Assembly (NCBI GenBank): GCA_029964075.1 | Contig: CM057136.1 | Coordinates: forward strand, 4,340,001-4,404,000 | Reading direction: 5' to 3' | Source: Patiria pectinifera | Lineage: Eukaryota; Echinodermata; Asteroidea; Valvatida; Asterinidae | DNA length: 64,000 nt | In this document: piece after piece, positions 1-12,109 of the stretch | How positions within the stretch are numbered: position 1 is the stretch's first letter | How the letters are laid out: each line of letters opens with the position of its first letter | Notes under the pieces: model-generated | What the model was told of the DNA's origin: nothing | The model's input: the letters and a program-made list of their open reading frames with translations, nothing else | The model's database searches: none | Program-made: the position numbers and the translations under genes

Positions 1-430
1 GATGGTACCAAACTCCCTGAGAAATTAGTCCGCCTGAAATGGTTCCGATCGAGAAAAAAAACTCATGGAAAGTTGTTTTAAAAAGACAGTACCCACTAGC
101 ACACTTTTTTTGTGCGTTAGCAACGCAATCCAGTTACGTACGAGACCCAAAAAATTCGGTTTTTTTACAAATTGTGTTGCTTCAAACGATGACAAAGAGG
201 AACCAATGATGCTATATGTACCTTAATAAGACGCCATTCTATCAATTTTGTTGTTGCATCAAGGCGAGTAGCTTGAAAATAACATAGCTGAGGAAAAACA
301 AAATACATGAGATTGTGCTCAGAATACACCATCTTACTTACCAACCAGTAAACACTCAAGACACAGTCGACAATTCGTCTTTGAAGAATTCCGAGCTACT
401 CTGAAGAGCCTTTCCGTACTTAAATTTCAG

Positions 431-779
431 TAACACCAATAGCAACGAATTCGTCCCTGCCAGTACAGACAAACCCAAGTCTGACGACAACTCACAAGAC
501 GTTCTTGACATTCGAAATACGAAACACGAGATAATCGAAGAACACTCGTGAGAGCGCGAAATTCCTTTCTATACATGTACAGGATATTGCACGGACATTC
601 CAGAAAGCAGTCAAGTCTGTCTGACGATTCGCCGCACAGGCAACGACATAAATTTACCCGAGGATGAAATGGCTGCGGGAAGTGACACGCCTGGGATTAA
701 GTCGTTGCGCGATTGTGAAGAATTTCTTATTATCGGGAGAGATTTCAGTTACGAAAGTGACTCTAAATCATTTCTCTAA
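431..779 (+). pseudogene. Exon-like reading frame with one internal TGA, unidentified
   Basis: A pyrimidine-rich stretch ending in AG at 429-430 looks like a splice acceptor. From 432 a single frame runs 115 codons to TAA at 777-779, interrupted only by an in-frame TGA at 549-551. In this AT-rich DNA several stops would be expected by chance over that length. There is no useful Met, so it would be a last exon rather than a whole gene. The deduced peptide is acidic and polar, with no motif I recognise. It could be an exon of a decayed gene, a real exon whose true frame ends at 551, or chance. Confidence 0.35.
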
Positions 780-2479
780 GTACCAAGATAAATCAAGATT
801 GAACACGCGATACTTGTGACCTTGCAACTGTAGTTCAAAGGATTCATTGGATGAATTTTTCTTGGGATCACATTTTGTGCAAATTTCGACCCCTCTTCAA
901 TGTATGAAAACTATTTGCCATCCCTTTTTGGTTGAATAATGCACTTTTTTAAACATTTAAAATTGTCCATGCTTTTCAGGAAAACTAATGGGGCGCGCAG
1001 TTGCTATGATGTCATTTCAGGAAGACACTGTTCTGTTTTGGGGTTTTCTGTTCAAATTGTGATCCCGTAATTTCGTTATTGAAATTATTTGTTGAGAAAG
1101 GGTTGCTCATTGGCTTACTGCCATGTACCTATACAACAACGAATCACACACACACACGCAAACATGTGTTTACCGTCGATCGTGGACGTTCTATTGTCTC
1201 TCTTTTGTTTGTACTAACTTTTTAGGAAGACTCCCATAGGTTTTGTACACGACCCCAATCGCGGACGTATGCTGGGAATCGTGGACGATATTGTTCTCTT
1301 TTGTTCTCTGGTATATTTCGTCCACGGTTTGAAAAGATGCACACGTACCCACAATTATGACAGCAAATATCCTGAATACTGGCAACTGTTTGTGCTGAAA
1401 TAGCTGTAACATTGATACTTCTATCCGGAATTACAGCACAGTTTTGCTCATGAATATGGAATTTGCATCAGCATAAAAGCCATAAAGGCACCAAACTTCC
1501 ATTCAAAATGGCAAAACGAAAATTGAAAATGAGGTTAAATGGGACACAAAGTTGCATTTTAAAAAATACATTGCATGGGCTCTTTTAAGTATGTCAAAGA
1601 TACCAATTTCCGCATTACAAAATCACTCGAAATCACTGGGATGAAAATTTATCATCATTGCCATAAAAATTCAGAACATAAAAATCCAATAGAGAACGTA
1701 ATTTCCGCGTTAATTAAAGAAACAGAAGATCATTATACGCTTACAGGTTGAATTTGTTCCGCCGTATACAGAAATATAAAGAACGTTAATGTTATATTAT
1801 TCCCCCACAGTGTTTTAGGTTTCGAAGAAAATAAATATCTATAAATGTATGTGTACCATTAATAAACGTTTATTTTCCGCAAGTCATAAAATGACAACAT
1901 TAAGACAAATCAAAGGGGAGACTATATCTGGATAGGGACAGGTTGGTGTTAGAAATCAAATAAATGTTCAGGCGCATTATGTTTCAGATCGGCCTATAGG
2001 CCTATAAACTCCTATTTCCTCCCATGACTAGAGCAGATACGTTTGAAATTCTGCCACAGACGTTGTTTTTAAGACCCAGATGCGTAGTTTGAATCATTGC
2101 TTAAATCTTACGCTTGTAGGTACTGATTTAAAGGATAAAGTTTTGAATCTTTAGGGCAATAGCGCTTTCTCTATGGCGTTTTCTCTAAAGCTTGAGCAAC
2201 ACGCCTGTTTGGTTCAACAAAAATCAAAACAAGTCTGCAAACCCGAAGGTCTGATAATGAAGGATATGCGTTCACTCATTCTGGGTGGTTTTTTTTTGCG
2301 TTCAGACCATAATAGCTTTCTCGAGGGCAAAACAAATCCTCATTTATTCAATATTGATACAACATGATTATTACAGCGAAACTAGGCCTTTGTGGCAAAA
2401 TTAAGTTTCTACTTGATCCAATAGGCCAGCGTATATTGTCCTCTGATTGAGTGACAAGACTGCCTGGCTGACTGACAAT
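780..2479. other. No recognisable gene
   Basis: AT-rich non-coding sequence on both strands with short unsupported frames only. A weak local duplication around 1170-1330 repeats the phrases 'gtcgatcgtggacg' and 'ttctcttttgtt'. Nothing else stands out. Confidence 0.5.
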
Positions 2480-2545
2480 AAACTGAAACGTTCGGGTCCA
2501 GAAACTGAAACGTTCGGGTCCAGAAACTGAAACGTTCGGGTCCAG
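2480..2545. repeat. 22-bp tandem repeat, three perfect copies
   Basis: Three adjacent identical 22-bp units begin at 2480, 2502 and 2524, each containing the core 'gaaacgttcgggtccag'. Perfect identity suggests recent expansion. The sequence on to about 3300 shows no supported gene. Confidence 0.9.
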
Positions 2546-3325
2546 CTCGGCGATATATAAGCAAACCCGGTCTTCTTAAATTTTATATTCTGATAGCAAG
2601 GAGTAACTTACCTCTACAGTTCTTACTTATGAGCGATTGCTGCGCTTCGGACGAACCACACTGAAGTCCTCATCAGTGTGCCCCTTGAACGATGCACAAA
2701 CACGCCGAGAGAGAGTGAGATGAACCACTGACTTCTCTGCCTCTCTCAGCCTCATGTTATCTGGAGGATTACTCTCCGTACGTCATGCCTGGAATGCGTC
2801 TGTTAGATGAGATTTGTTACTGCTGCCAGAACGTAGGCCAGGCTTCATCAGCAGTGATCAGGCGGATGGTTCGTGCCAATGAAACATGAGCGTGGTATGC
2901 TGACATATCCATGCGCGTAATAACAAGCTAGCGGTAAACAGTTGGACGCTGGGGACCGAATTACGTGTGTAATTGGCGCAGATGGTCTCGGGTAAAACCG
3001 TTGGTCGACTTGTTCATAATTGGTTTCAAGCGTGTTATCCGCCTTGTGCAGAAGTTGTTATCCGCCTTGTGCAGAAGTACCCCCTCACCGGTTGAAAAGA
3101 GAGGGCCGGTTGGGAGCCGTTCAATCAACCTCGCCCCCAGTGTTTACTTTATTTTCAACCTCGTTTCCAATAGTAAGCCCTAGGAAACTTTCTTCCTGTA
3201 TCCTGATTCGATACCGCAATTGGCTAGTAATGGATCTTTATCGTGTACTTGTGTTGTTATTCACAACGTGCAGTACATGTGTTCGCGATCATTCGTCCAC
3301 CTTTTCTCGAAAATATTCACTTCCT

Positions 3326-3872
3326 TTCCAATTTGTTCATATTAATATGAAATGTGATACTGCGCTGCGACGAATTGATTCTGTTTTTACCCCAGACATC
3401 TCATACAAAAAAAAATGCAAATGTCACGCACAGGCAGGCACCAGACTAATCCTCATTTGCATACGTGTTCAAAAATCTTGCACATGCAAATGATCCAATA
3501 CCAGGGTGCGTACAACTCGACCCCCTGGGGACGAGGTTGCCGTTTAATCAACCACAACTCCATGGGCTGCGCACTTACTTTCCAGTTTGCTCATATTAAT
3601 ACGAAATGTGATGATGCATATTGGCGGGCCAGATTGTAACATTTTAACTTCCAAAAAAAATCGTGTTTACATAACTCACGGCGCGACGAATTGATGCTGT
3701 TTCTACCCCAGATACCGCATACAAACACAAACGCAAATGTAACGCACATGCAGGCACCAGACGATTCCTTATTTGCATACGTGTTCAAAAATTTTGCACA
3801 TGCAAATGATCCAATACCAGAAAGCAGGTAGTGGTGGACGCGTACTGTTCGACACCCTGGGGACGAGGTTGA
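3326..3872. repeat. Diverged direct repeat of about 215-290 bp
   Basis: The segment at about 3326-3540 is repeated at about 3581-3872. Both contain, in order, 'tcatattaata', 'cgacgaattgat', 'taccccaga', 'ggcaccagac', 'ttgcacatgcaaatgatcca' and 'ctggggacgaggttg'. The second unit has extra sequence near its start. Short open frames here exist in both units only as by-products of the duplication. Short direct repeats of 'gaacatttacagcgttttg' follow at 4192-4232. Confidence 0.75.
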
Positions 3873-4342
3873 CCAGAGATTAAGATCCCGCAAGACGTAC
3901 AAGGTTGGAACCAACATGGCGCAGCAAGATCGTACATAAAAGGGTGCATGCAGACAACTAAAAATCCGTAAATTCCTGCGCTTGAGCTCATTGAAATGTT
4001 GTAATCCCACAGGAAATATTGAATAAGAGGTCTTGCGGCTATAATTAGGACTGATCGTTAAAACATTTCTGGACCTTTTGAAGTCAAAAGAACAATGGGG
4101 TCAGGGCACCAGACTAAATCGATACAGCGTGTCAGGCTAATATATAACGCATGATTCCAAAATGAATACATGGCTACGTAACTAGATATGAACATTTACA
4201 GCGTTTTGATTTGAACATTTACAGCGTTTTGTTCAAAACTATGTCTGAATGGAGCGCACTGTGTAAAACCACTTTTTAAAACTGTATAAAGGCCTGCAAA
4301 TGCAAATAAACAAATTTATTTGTTTCAGAACATTCTATTTTT

Positions 4343-5660
4343 TCAAAATTCGTTCGGAAAAGAATTGTTTTATTTTAAAAAAGCATGTTGGCCTATCTAC
4401 TAACTTTAACAAGTTGGGTTCAAATTTCTTTATATTTTTTTTGTACTCTCTGTATTAAAGGACGAAGAAGAAACATCGCTTCACTTTTTTTGTAATTGCC
4501 AGAGTTGTAACGAGTCACTGATTTTTGTGACTCGAGTCGAGTCGAGTCATTTTAAAGAAGTGACTCGAGTCGAGTCGAGTCATTAGGTCAACAAGGTCGA
4601 GTCGAGTCGAGTCGAGTCACAGAGTGTGGTCGAGTCGAGTCGAGTCGAGTCAAGTATTTAGCTCGAGTCAATTCGAGTCACAAATATTTGAACACTATAT
4701 AATAAATTACAATAAAAAGCAACAAACACAAGACAGAAATACAAGGCACCAGTCTATTACGAAAATCCAAAGACATAAAGTATGCTGTATGGTACCCAAC
4801 CAACAGTTTCCATTGCTAGCTCACGTCACAGATAAGAAGATGTGAAACTTCGGACTTATAACTGGTTTGGCTTCGGGTCTAGATTTTGTTGTTCGCTGAT
4901 CGCTGACAATGTCAAAACCTAATTGCATTATACAAAACTGTTTCTGATTATTTAAAGGTGGGCCCGTCCGTATCCATTTGTTTTGTGAAATCGGGACATA
5001 AATTTAGCCAGCGTTCCACCAAGAACTTCAAAATCGCCCGAAACCAATGATGAAACCACGGATTGAGAAATGCGTTTTAAGTCTGGTTCCGGGTTTAGCA
5101 TTACATGCTATAGAACCACAAGGTGGGAGTCTGCGACACGGTGTATGTTTGTTGTATCATTATGGAGGAAGGAAAACAGACGGCCGCTGTATATGAACGT
5201 ACATTATTCGCGAACATAACGTGACGTGAACAAAAACTGGCGACGCGAACGGCGCGGCGTAAGTCATTGCAAATATTTTTCGCAAATAAGTTTTGCTTTT
5301 ATTTTTTGGGACTCGAGTCTTATTAGCCTTCCTCGAGTCGAGTCGAGTCATTCTGATGAGGGACTCGAGTCGAGTCGAGTCATTTGCTCGCAGTGACTCG
5401 AGTCGAGTCGAGTCATTTACCTGTCGGGACTCGAGTCGAGTCGAGTCGCCAAAAAAAGTGACTCGAGTTGGACTCGAGTCGAGTCATTGACTCGAGTCAT
5501 TACAACTCTGGTAATTGCCATTATATTATTTATTTCTGGAATTCAATTTTATACTTGTAGATGGGATCAAGGACATGACTATACTAATAATGGTCTCGCG
5601 GTAGCCAATGAGCTATTCGTTTGATGCTACCGATACTAGGTTTAAATTTCATAATCTTAT
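4343..5660 (+). mobile_element. 3' fragment of an L1-like retrotransposon, split by a hAT MITE
   Basis: Positions 4343-4499 plus 5511-5660 form one segment homologous to 10037-10321 and 12276-12560. Read in the right frame it ends in a Cys/His motif (FCTLCKDKEETFLHFFCNCH-like) followed by FWN and a stop, which is the zinc-finger-like C-terminus of L1/Tx1-type ORF2 proteins. So this is a heavily 5'-truncated element on the plus strand. The MITE at 4500-5510 interrupts it within the CNC codons. It belongs to the duplicated block shared with 12238-14332. Confidence 0.6.
4500..5510. mobile_element. Non-autonomous hAT element with GAGTC subterminal arrays
   Basis: The termini are perfect 11-bp inverted repeats CAGAGTTGTAA, flanked by an 8-bp target duplication gtaattgc (4492-4499 and 5511-5518). 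CAG ends with an 8-bp duplication are the signature of hAT superfamily elements. Both ends carry clusters of GAGTC units (about 4533-4660 and 5311-5495). There is no transposase. The uninterrupted target is visible twice in the window, near 10185 and 12425, which proves the boundaries. Confidence 0.92.
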
Positions 5661-6313
5661 TCTTTAATATCTCGATTTCAAATTTATAAAATGGTAACGA
5701 ACGACAAACGTCCTTCGAACGACAAACGTCCTTCAATATCTGTGAAAAAATATATGTGTATTGTTAATGGAGTGTTTCAGAAATTGTAAAATTATTTTGT
5801 ACTTTGTCAAGAGTAATCTCATTCGACGAAGAAAGTAGCCGTTTTACGGAAACAGGAAACGGACTTTCCACTTGAAAAAAAAAATATTTTCTGCATCTAC
5901 ATAGTCAAACAACAATCTAAAGCGGTGACTCAAAAACAAAAAACTAAACTATAAAGAAAAAAATAACTTACGATGAAGTTTTGTCAAGAACAAAACAAAT
6001 TCTTTTTACTCATTTTACTTTTACTTGTCAAACAGGGTTTTTTAACTATGAAAAGGGGCTTTTTCCTTTTTTTACTGAACAGATTTCCGTAAAATTCAAC
6101 TAATTTTTTGATTCATTTTTGACTGGAGTTAAGAAATGAAAACACGACAGTATCAAACACTGAAAAATTAATAATTATGGTAGACAAGACAGATTTGCAT
6201 CTACAACTATTTAAAAAATGGGTATGCCTGTCATGCGATGTCAAAATCACTTCCTTAGATGTTTGAGGAGATGTTCTAAATTTTATTTTTTCAACTAGAT
6301 CCTTTATGGGATT

Positions 6314-6983
6314 CTAAGGCTTATAACTATGCCCTTCAGGGAGATCTTTTTTTCCTGCGTGAGGGAAGAGTATATTTTCGGGGTCATCCCTGTACAGATC
6401 GGTATCCACACGCTCGAAGTAATCGGGAAACTTGAAGGCCTTCAACTGACTCAGGAAGCTCCTTGCAGCCTCCGAATCCTCCCCTACACCTTCCAGCTCT
6501 GCTCGGAGGACGTACAGCAATCCAGGACGCGCAGTAAACTTCTTATATAGACCCAAGTGAGAGATACCGAGATCTTTGGGAGCTTTCTGAAGGATGAAGT
6601 TAGCGCCCGAAGATTCCATCCAGTCCTTCTCGAAGGTTTCCTGAAGCTTGGCATCGTTTTCATCCGCGGCCTAGACAAAATGTTTAACCAACACCGTTAC
6701 AGTTATGCATCTAGGCAATATTTGGCAGTTTTATGGTCACAATAAGGAGATAACCAATTCTGAAATGTCACAAAGATCAAACATGCATCATGAGAATATG
6801 GAGCAAAGACATTTGACATGAGATGCCATTTGCTACATTGGTCATGCCCTTGTGTGTAAAGATAAAAATGGGGTACGGGTAAACTAACCTTGAATGATGT
6901 TACGAAGAAGATGCCCTTGTCATCATTCGGCAGCCAGGGACCTAATGGCTTCCCAGTATTTGTTGCAATTTCAGTGTAGCCAC
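6314..6983 (-). pseudogene. Copy 1 of the tandem ABM-like family, 5'-truncated (exons 3-4 only)
   Basis: Two coding exons survive: exon 3 at 6889-6983 (95 bp, donor GTTAGT) and exon 4 at 6314-6670 (357 bp with stop TAG). Both are fully open and keep the acceptor AGs and the phase seen in intact copies, encoding the last linker and the second ABM-like domain. Exons 1 and 2 are absent: homology with copy 2 stops at about 7446, roughly 90 bp short of where exon 2 should lie, exactly where a CR1-like retroelement ends. An AATAAA signal on the minus strand lies at 6282-6287. Exon 4 is almost identical to copy 2 except for a tract (about 6479-6545) that matches copy 3. The gene has no recognisable start and is presumably dead, unless transcribed from upstream retroelement sequence. 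Confidence 0.85.
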
Positions 6984-7748
6984 CTGTCAGAAACGAATCG
7001 AAAGAAAGGACCTGTTTGTTGTAACTACTGCCATCTTCGTCTACTACTATAGGGCTATACATCATGAAATGTGTATGGGTATTATTTTCCATCAGACCAT
7101 CACACTCACAGCATACCCTCTCTTTGCATCCTTCTTCCAAAGTTATGATAATTAACTGCTTGCCAATCAGTCCAATAATATAAAGGCTAACAGCCTAAGT
7201 TTATCAGAACTTCACCGAAATTATGGAATCATCTTATCGAAAGGTAGGCTTATCTGACGCGATTGCTGTACAATGCATGCGACTATTTCTGGTTGTCTGT
7301 GATTATCTGTGAATTATTCGGGGTTTTTTTTAATAATCTATGATTGATTATTCCCACAATGATCTTTCAACGTGAATTTGAAACTTAGGGGGTCTTTAAA
7401 ATTGGAAAAGCCCTGGTTTTAAGCGCGGGTCAATGGGATTTTTTTTGGAAACATTTGGAAACATTTATTTCAATGATGTCATTCATTACAATTATGTACA
7501 ATCATGTATAAATTAAGAAAGGTCAGTAGTAATATATATGACAGTTATGTACACAGTGATTACTGATAAGTGTAATATTAAATGACAACAGTTAGGTATA
7601 AGGTTAAGCAGACGCTTTTGTGCCCTTACCTATGGACAGACATACAACCAGAGTACTGTAACAAGGGACAAACAAAACACAACGGTAGACAGACAGGACA
7701 AGTGTGTGAGACAAGGCCTAAATATGAATGCACATATAACATTTCAAT

Positions 7749-10700
7749 TTATGAATATGATTCGATAAAATGAGTTTTTAAATTTTTGACAAAGACAGAT
7801 AGTGAGGGTAACAGTTTAAGAGAGTCATCTAAACTATTCCAGTACAAGGTGCCTCGATGAATCACACTGTTTTTTGACATTGACGTCCTGTTAAATTGAA
7901 CAAACAGATTTCCCTTAGCACTACTTCGGGTGTTATATACATGAACATTAGATGCTAAGGTAAAACAAGAATCAAAACAGGACGGGAGTAGATTATGCTT
8001 AAATTTAAACATAAATTTTCCTAAATTAAGGTAATATAAGTCATTAAATTGTAATATATTTAATTTAGCAAATAACGGAGCAGAATGATCACGATAGCCA
8101 GCATTTGAAATTACACGAACTGCTCGCTTCTGTAAAGTAAGTAATTTGTTACACTTAGATGGCAAACTGCCCCAGGTCAAGATTGAGTAATTTAAGTATG
8201 GTAAAACAAATGAATTATACAATGTTAATAAAATCTTACTCGGAAGATAATATTTCAAACGATTCATTATTCCAACGTTCTTTGATATTTTTGTCGCTAC
8301 TTCATCAATATGATGTTTCCAAGTGAGATTTTCATCAATAGTTACACCCAGGAATTTAGTTGTCTTAACCTGATTAAGCCTTGAGTTATTTAAATTCAGA
8401 GGAACAGATTGTGTGTACTTGTACTGATTGGCACAAAAAATCATATAATTTGACTTGACGACATTAATAGATAATTTATTTGCGAGAAGCCATGTACTGA
8501 TCTTTTCAAGTTCCATATTTAGGTTACTAATTGCTTCATCTACATTATCGTGAGTGTACAACAAACTTGTATCATCTGCAAATAAACAAAATGTTACAGT
8601 GTCTGAAGTATTACATATATCATTAATATAAAGAAGAAATAGTAGAGGACCCAATACGGAACCCTGAGGTACCCCACACGTAATGAATCGGCTAGTTGAA
8701 GTTACAGATTGAAACGATACATACTGGTTTCTGTTACACAGATAACTTTTCAGAAGGTCCAAAGCTGTTCCCCGCACTCCATAATGATCTAATTTACTTA
8801 TAAGAATATCGTGATTTACAGTATCAAATGCTTTTGATAAGTCTAAGAATATGCCTATGGAGAAATTATTTTGATAAATTGCATTACATAATTTATTAAC
8901 TACATATGATATCGCTAATTCAGTTGAACAATTTTGTCTAAATCCAAATTGAGACTCAGAAAGAATATTATTTTTAGTGATAAAAGATACTAATCGTTTG
9001 TAAATAAGCTTTTCAAATAGTTTTGAAAATGTAGATAGGACTGATATGGGTCTATAGTTGGTAATGTTATGCTTACAACCTTTTTTATATATCGGTGTTA
9101 CTTGGGCTATTTTTAGATCATCGGGGAAAACTCCAGCTGTCAAACACTTGTTAAAGATGTCAGACAAAGGCTTAGCTAAAGAATACCGTGCTTGTTTGAT
9201 GACAGAGGAACTTAAACCATCAAATCCAGGGGCTTTCCCAGAAGGTATTTTGTTAAGATAATCAACAACCTCTTCCTTGGTAATAGGTGTAAGAAACAGT
9301 GAATTTGGACATTTGTTGCTTAGAAATGAATCAAAGGAAGTGTTACATAACGGGAGTTCACTGGAGAGGCTACTGCCGATGTTAACAAAGTAGTCGTTAA
9401 ATGCTTCTGCAATTTCCTTGTCATTGTTAATTTCGTTACCATCCTGAAAGAAGTAAGATGTGTTTACATTTTGCTTGCGCTTGTTAAGTAAGGAATTAAT
9501 AACTTTCCAAGTACACTGGATAGTACCTTGCACGTCGCTCACTTTTGTGTATAAATATTCTTTTTGGCTAATTTGATTAAAGAATTCAATTTGTTTTTAT
9601 ACAGAGTATAAACAGATTTGTTAGTTGCAGTCGGGTTCCTCGTAAATTTTCGGTACAAATGATTTTTTCGTCTGATAGAAATGTAAATACCATCAGATAA
9701 CCATGGGGATTTACATTTATTGTATCGGCATTTAACATCTTGTAAAGGAAAGTTTTTATTATAAAGTTGTTGGACATTTGATAGGAAATTATTATACATA
9801 CGATGTATATCGTTAATTGATATTACAGAATCCCAATCAATCATATTTAGATCATGAATGAAGTTTTCAACATTACTGGTATTAAAAGTACGTTTTTGGA
9901 ATTTGTTGCTGGTTCGAGGACTTTCTTTGACACTGTTGATTACTAAGAATACGGGGAGATGGTCTGTGACATCAGTCATCAAAACACCAGAGGAAAGATT
10001 CGAAAGGTCATTGGTTAATAACCAGTACTAAAGCTCAAAATTCGTTCGGAAAAGAATTTTTTTATTTTAAAAAAGCATGTTGGCCTATATACTAACTTTA
10101 ACAAGTTGGGTTCAATTTTTTTTATATTTTTTTGTACTCTCTGTAAGGACAAAGAAGAAACATTTCTGCACTTTTTTGTAATTGCCATTATATTATTTAT
10201 TTCTGGAATTCAATTTTATACTTGTAGATTGGATCAAGGACATGACTATACAAATAATGGTCTCGCAGTAGCCAATGAGCTATTCGTTTGGTGCTACCGA
10301 TACTAGGTTTAAATTTCATAATCATTGGTTAGAATGTTATCAATAAGAGTTGCACTATCGGCAGTGATCCTTGTTGGTTTGTCAATAGTTGGATAAAATG
10401 ATTGAGATAGAACAGTATTCATAAAGGTCTGCACACTATTGTCAATATCATACTCAAGTAAGTTGATATTACAGTCACCCATTATATAACATTTTTATTT
10501 TCACTAGATATAAGTGACAAAACAGTACTAAAGCATTCTGTAAAGTTGTTGGTTAAAACACAGGGGGGTTTATAGACAGTTCCAATAATAACATTCGCTT
10601 TACCTGTATATATAACTTCAATAAAACATGATTCAATATCGGAATTGTTAATTGATAAGTCGTTGCGAACTTTATATACCAAATCCTCTTGTATATAAAG

Positions 10701-11009
10701 TGCAACCCCACCACCCCTCTTGTCTTGTCTACAGGTTCCCTCAATGACATATTTTGGAATTTGTATTAGAGGGTCATGAATATCATTTAACCAGGTTTCC
10801 GATATTCCAATAAACGCAAAATCCTTCCGTAGTAAGTTAATATACTGATTAATGCTTGATACGTTTTTTCGTAAGCTACGAGTATTGAAATGTAATAATT
10901 TAATGTCGGTGTTCGTAATGAAATGATCACTGAATTCATCCTGATCGTAGTAATAGCAATTTTTGTCGGGAATATCAAAATTTGTATCTGGATCTATATC
11001 AGAAGTCAT
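7749..11009 (-). pseudogene. ORF2 of the CR1-like element: endonuclease and reverse transcriptase, broken
   Basis: From 11009 the frame shows an APE endonuclease (LLHFNTRSL, ISETWL, RGGGVALYI), then a small indel near 10478 shifts it; the next frame continues with MGDCN and the DHLPV catalytic block, interrupted at 10018-10321 by an L1-like insertion. Another single-base shift near 9540 separates the linker from a long open 597-codon stretch holding the reverse transcriptase: YRPIS, LDLSKAFDTV, GVPQGSVLGP and FADDT. So three lesions (two frameshifts, one insertion) inactivate an otherwise well preserved polyprotein, which points to a fairly recent element. The protein would act in the RNP that primes reverse transcription on target DNA. 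Confidence 0.9.
10018..10321 (+). mobile_element. Truncated L1-like insertion inside CR1 ORF2
   Basis: About 304 bp interrupt the ORF2 reading frame and are flanked by a 10-bp direct repeat tcattggtta (10008-10017 and 10322-10331). On the coding strand the repeat encodes LTND, and removing one copy plus the insert restores the frame. Positions 10037-10321 match the L1-like C-terminal fragments at 4343 and 12276; the first 19 bp do not and may be filler from 5' joining. It lies opposite to the host element. Confidence 0.88.
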
Positions 11010-11221
11010 TCAATAGGGTATGTTTATTGGTTAATTAATAAAAACAAAATCAAAACATATCAAGCACGAAATATAACTCACCAGAATAAGCAGGATAAAC
11101 TTGTGATGTCGGCTTGTCTCACACTGAGGCACAAATACACACACATAAATACATAAAACAAAGGACATGAATAGAGTAGTGAAGATTAAATGTAAGTGTA
11201 CATTGTGATGCATTGTTGACT

Positions 11222-12109
11222 TCAGGCGTCTCCCTCAAGACGGAATGATCTGAACGGGCCATCTTGGATCTTGTACCTGATCATGGCTGGTACTGACCAA
11301 GGAATGTATGCAAAGTGGACCTGCTCCTCTCTTTGAATGCGTCGCAGGTGCATTTCCCTCAGCTGCTTGCGTTGGGCCCTGACTTTGGGTGTGACGTCGT
11401 CCGTTATGAAGATGTTGTTGCCCTTGAACTTGTTGTTCTTCAGATGTTTTGCTGCATTCTTTAGGATGAATTGACGATCGCTGTATCGAAGAAGCCGGCA
11501 GTGAATTGGTCTTGGGCGTGGTGAGCTGAGTGCTGCAGCTGAGCCTGTACCGGGTGGTGGACCCGTGCGATGTGCCCGGTCGATCTCGATCTCGTCGGCA
11601 CCCTGGAGCTTTAGATGATTGGCCAAGAGCTCATGGACGAAGTCCTCGCACGATTCCGATCCGGCCTCAGATCTCTCAGGAATGCCTTGGATGACAACGT
11701 TGTTACGGCGACTTCGATTGTGGATGTCATCAATCTTGTCTTCGAGGTTCCTGATGATCCGCAGGTTGTACTCGGTTTTTGTGTTGATCAGCTTTTTGAT
11801 GGCGTCATGACTTTCCTGGACAAACGTTACAGATGTTTTGAGTTCAGCGATGTCTGTGGCATTTGAAGACACCTGCTGGTGGGTCTGTTGGTGCTTAAGC
11901 TCTAGGGAGGTCAGTCGTGATTCGATGTTAGTGATTGACGCCGGAACCTTATCAAGCTTGTCGTCAATGATCGATAGCTTGTCACTGCATACGCATGACG
12001 CAACATAGCCGCCATCTTGGTCGCTGTCATTCGGGCTCGGGAGATCTTTTTTTGAGCTGGGTTTTCGGCGACTCCGAGGTGCTTTAGTTGCTGGATCCTT
12101 GTCATTCAT
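11222..12109 (-). CDS. ORF1 protein of the CR1-like element (L1 ORF1p / transposase_22-like)
   Basis: An uninterrupted 295-residue frame opens with a Met shortly after the element's leader. A basic/acidic low-complexity head (residues 1-35) is followed by a long heptad-like helix (about 45-135) typical of a trimerising coiled coil. Then comes RRNNVVIQGIPE, the start of an RRM-like domain, and IDRAHR with the RPRPIHCRLLRYSDRQ stretch, typical of L1 ORF1p. Family knowledge: such proteins coat the element's RNA and chaperone nucleic acids. The contrast with broken ORF2 is notable: ORF1 has no lesion. Confidence 0.85.
   Translation of the reverse strand: MNDKDPATKAPRSRRKPSSKKDLPSPNDSDQDGGYVASCVCSDKLSIIDDKLDKVPASITNIESRLTSLELKHQQTHQQVSSNATDIAELKTSVTFVQESHDAIKKLINTKTEYNLRIIRNLEDKIDDIHNRSRRNNVVIQGIPERSEAGSESCEDFVHELLANHLKLQGADEIEIDRAHRTGPPPGTGSAAALSSPRPRPIHCRLLRYSDRQFILKNAAKHLKNNKFKGNNIFITDDVTPKVRAQRKQLREMHLRRIQREEQVHFAYIPWSVPAMIRYKIQDGPFRSFRLEGDA

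Noticed and set aside
2640-2860. Two CTGATGA cores on the minus strand suggesting Penelope-type hammerhead ribozymes
   Set aside because: Neither has the required GAAA after stem II nor a convincing stem I, and no Penelope RT is adjacent.
3020-4010. Overlapping frames of 139-157 codons as genes
   Set aside because: They arise from the duplicated block at 3326-3872, have no codon or domain support and overlap each other on both strands.
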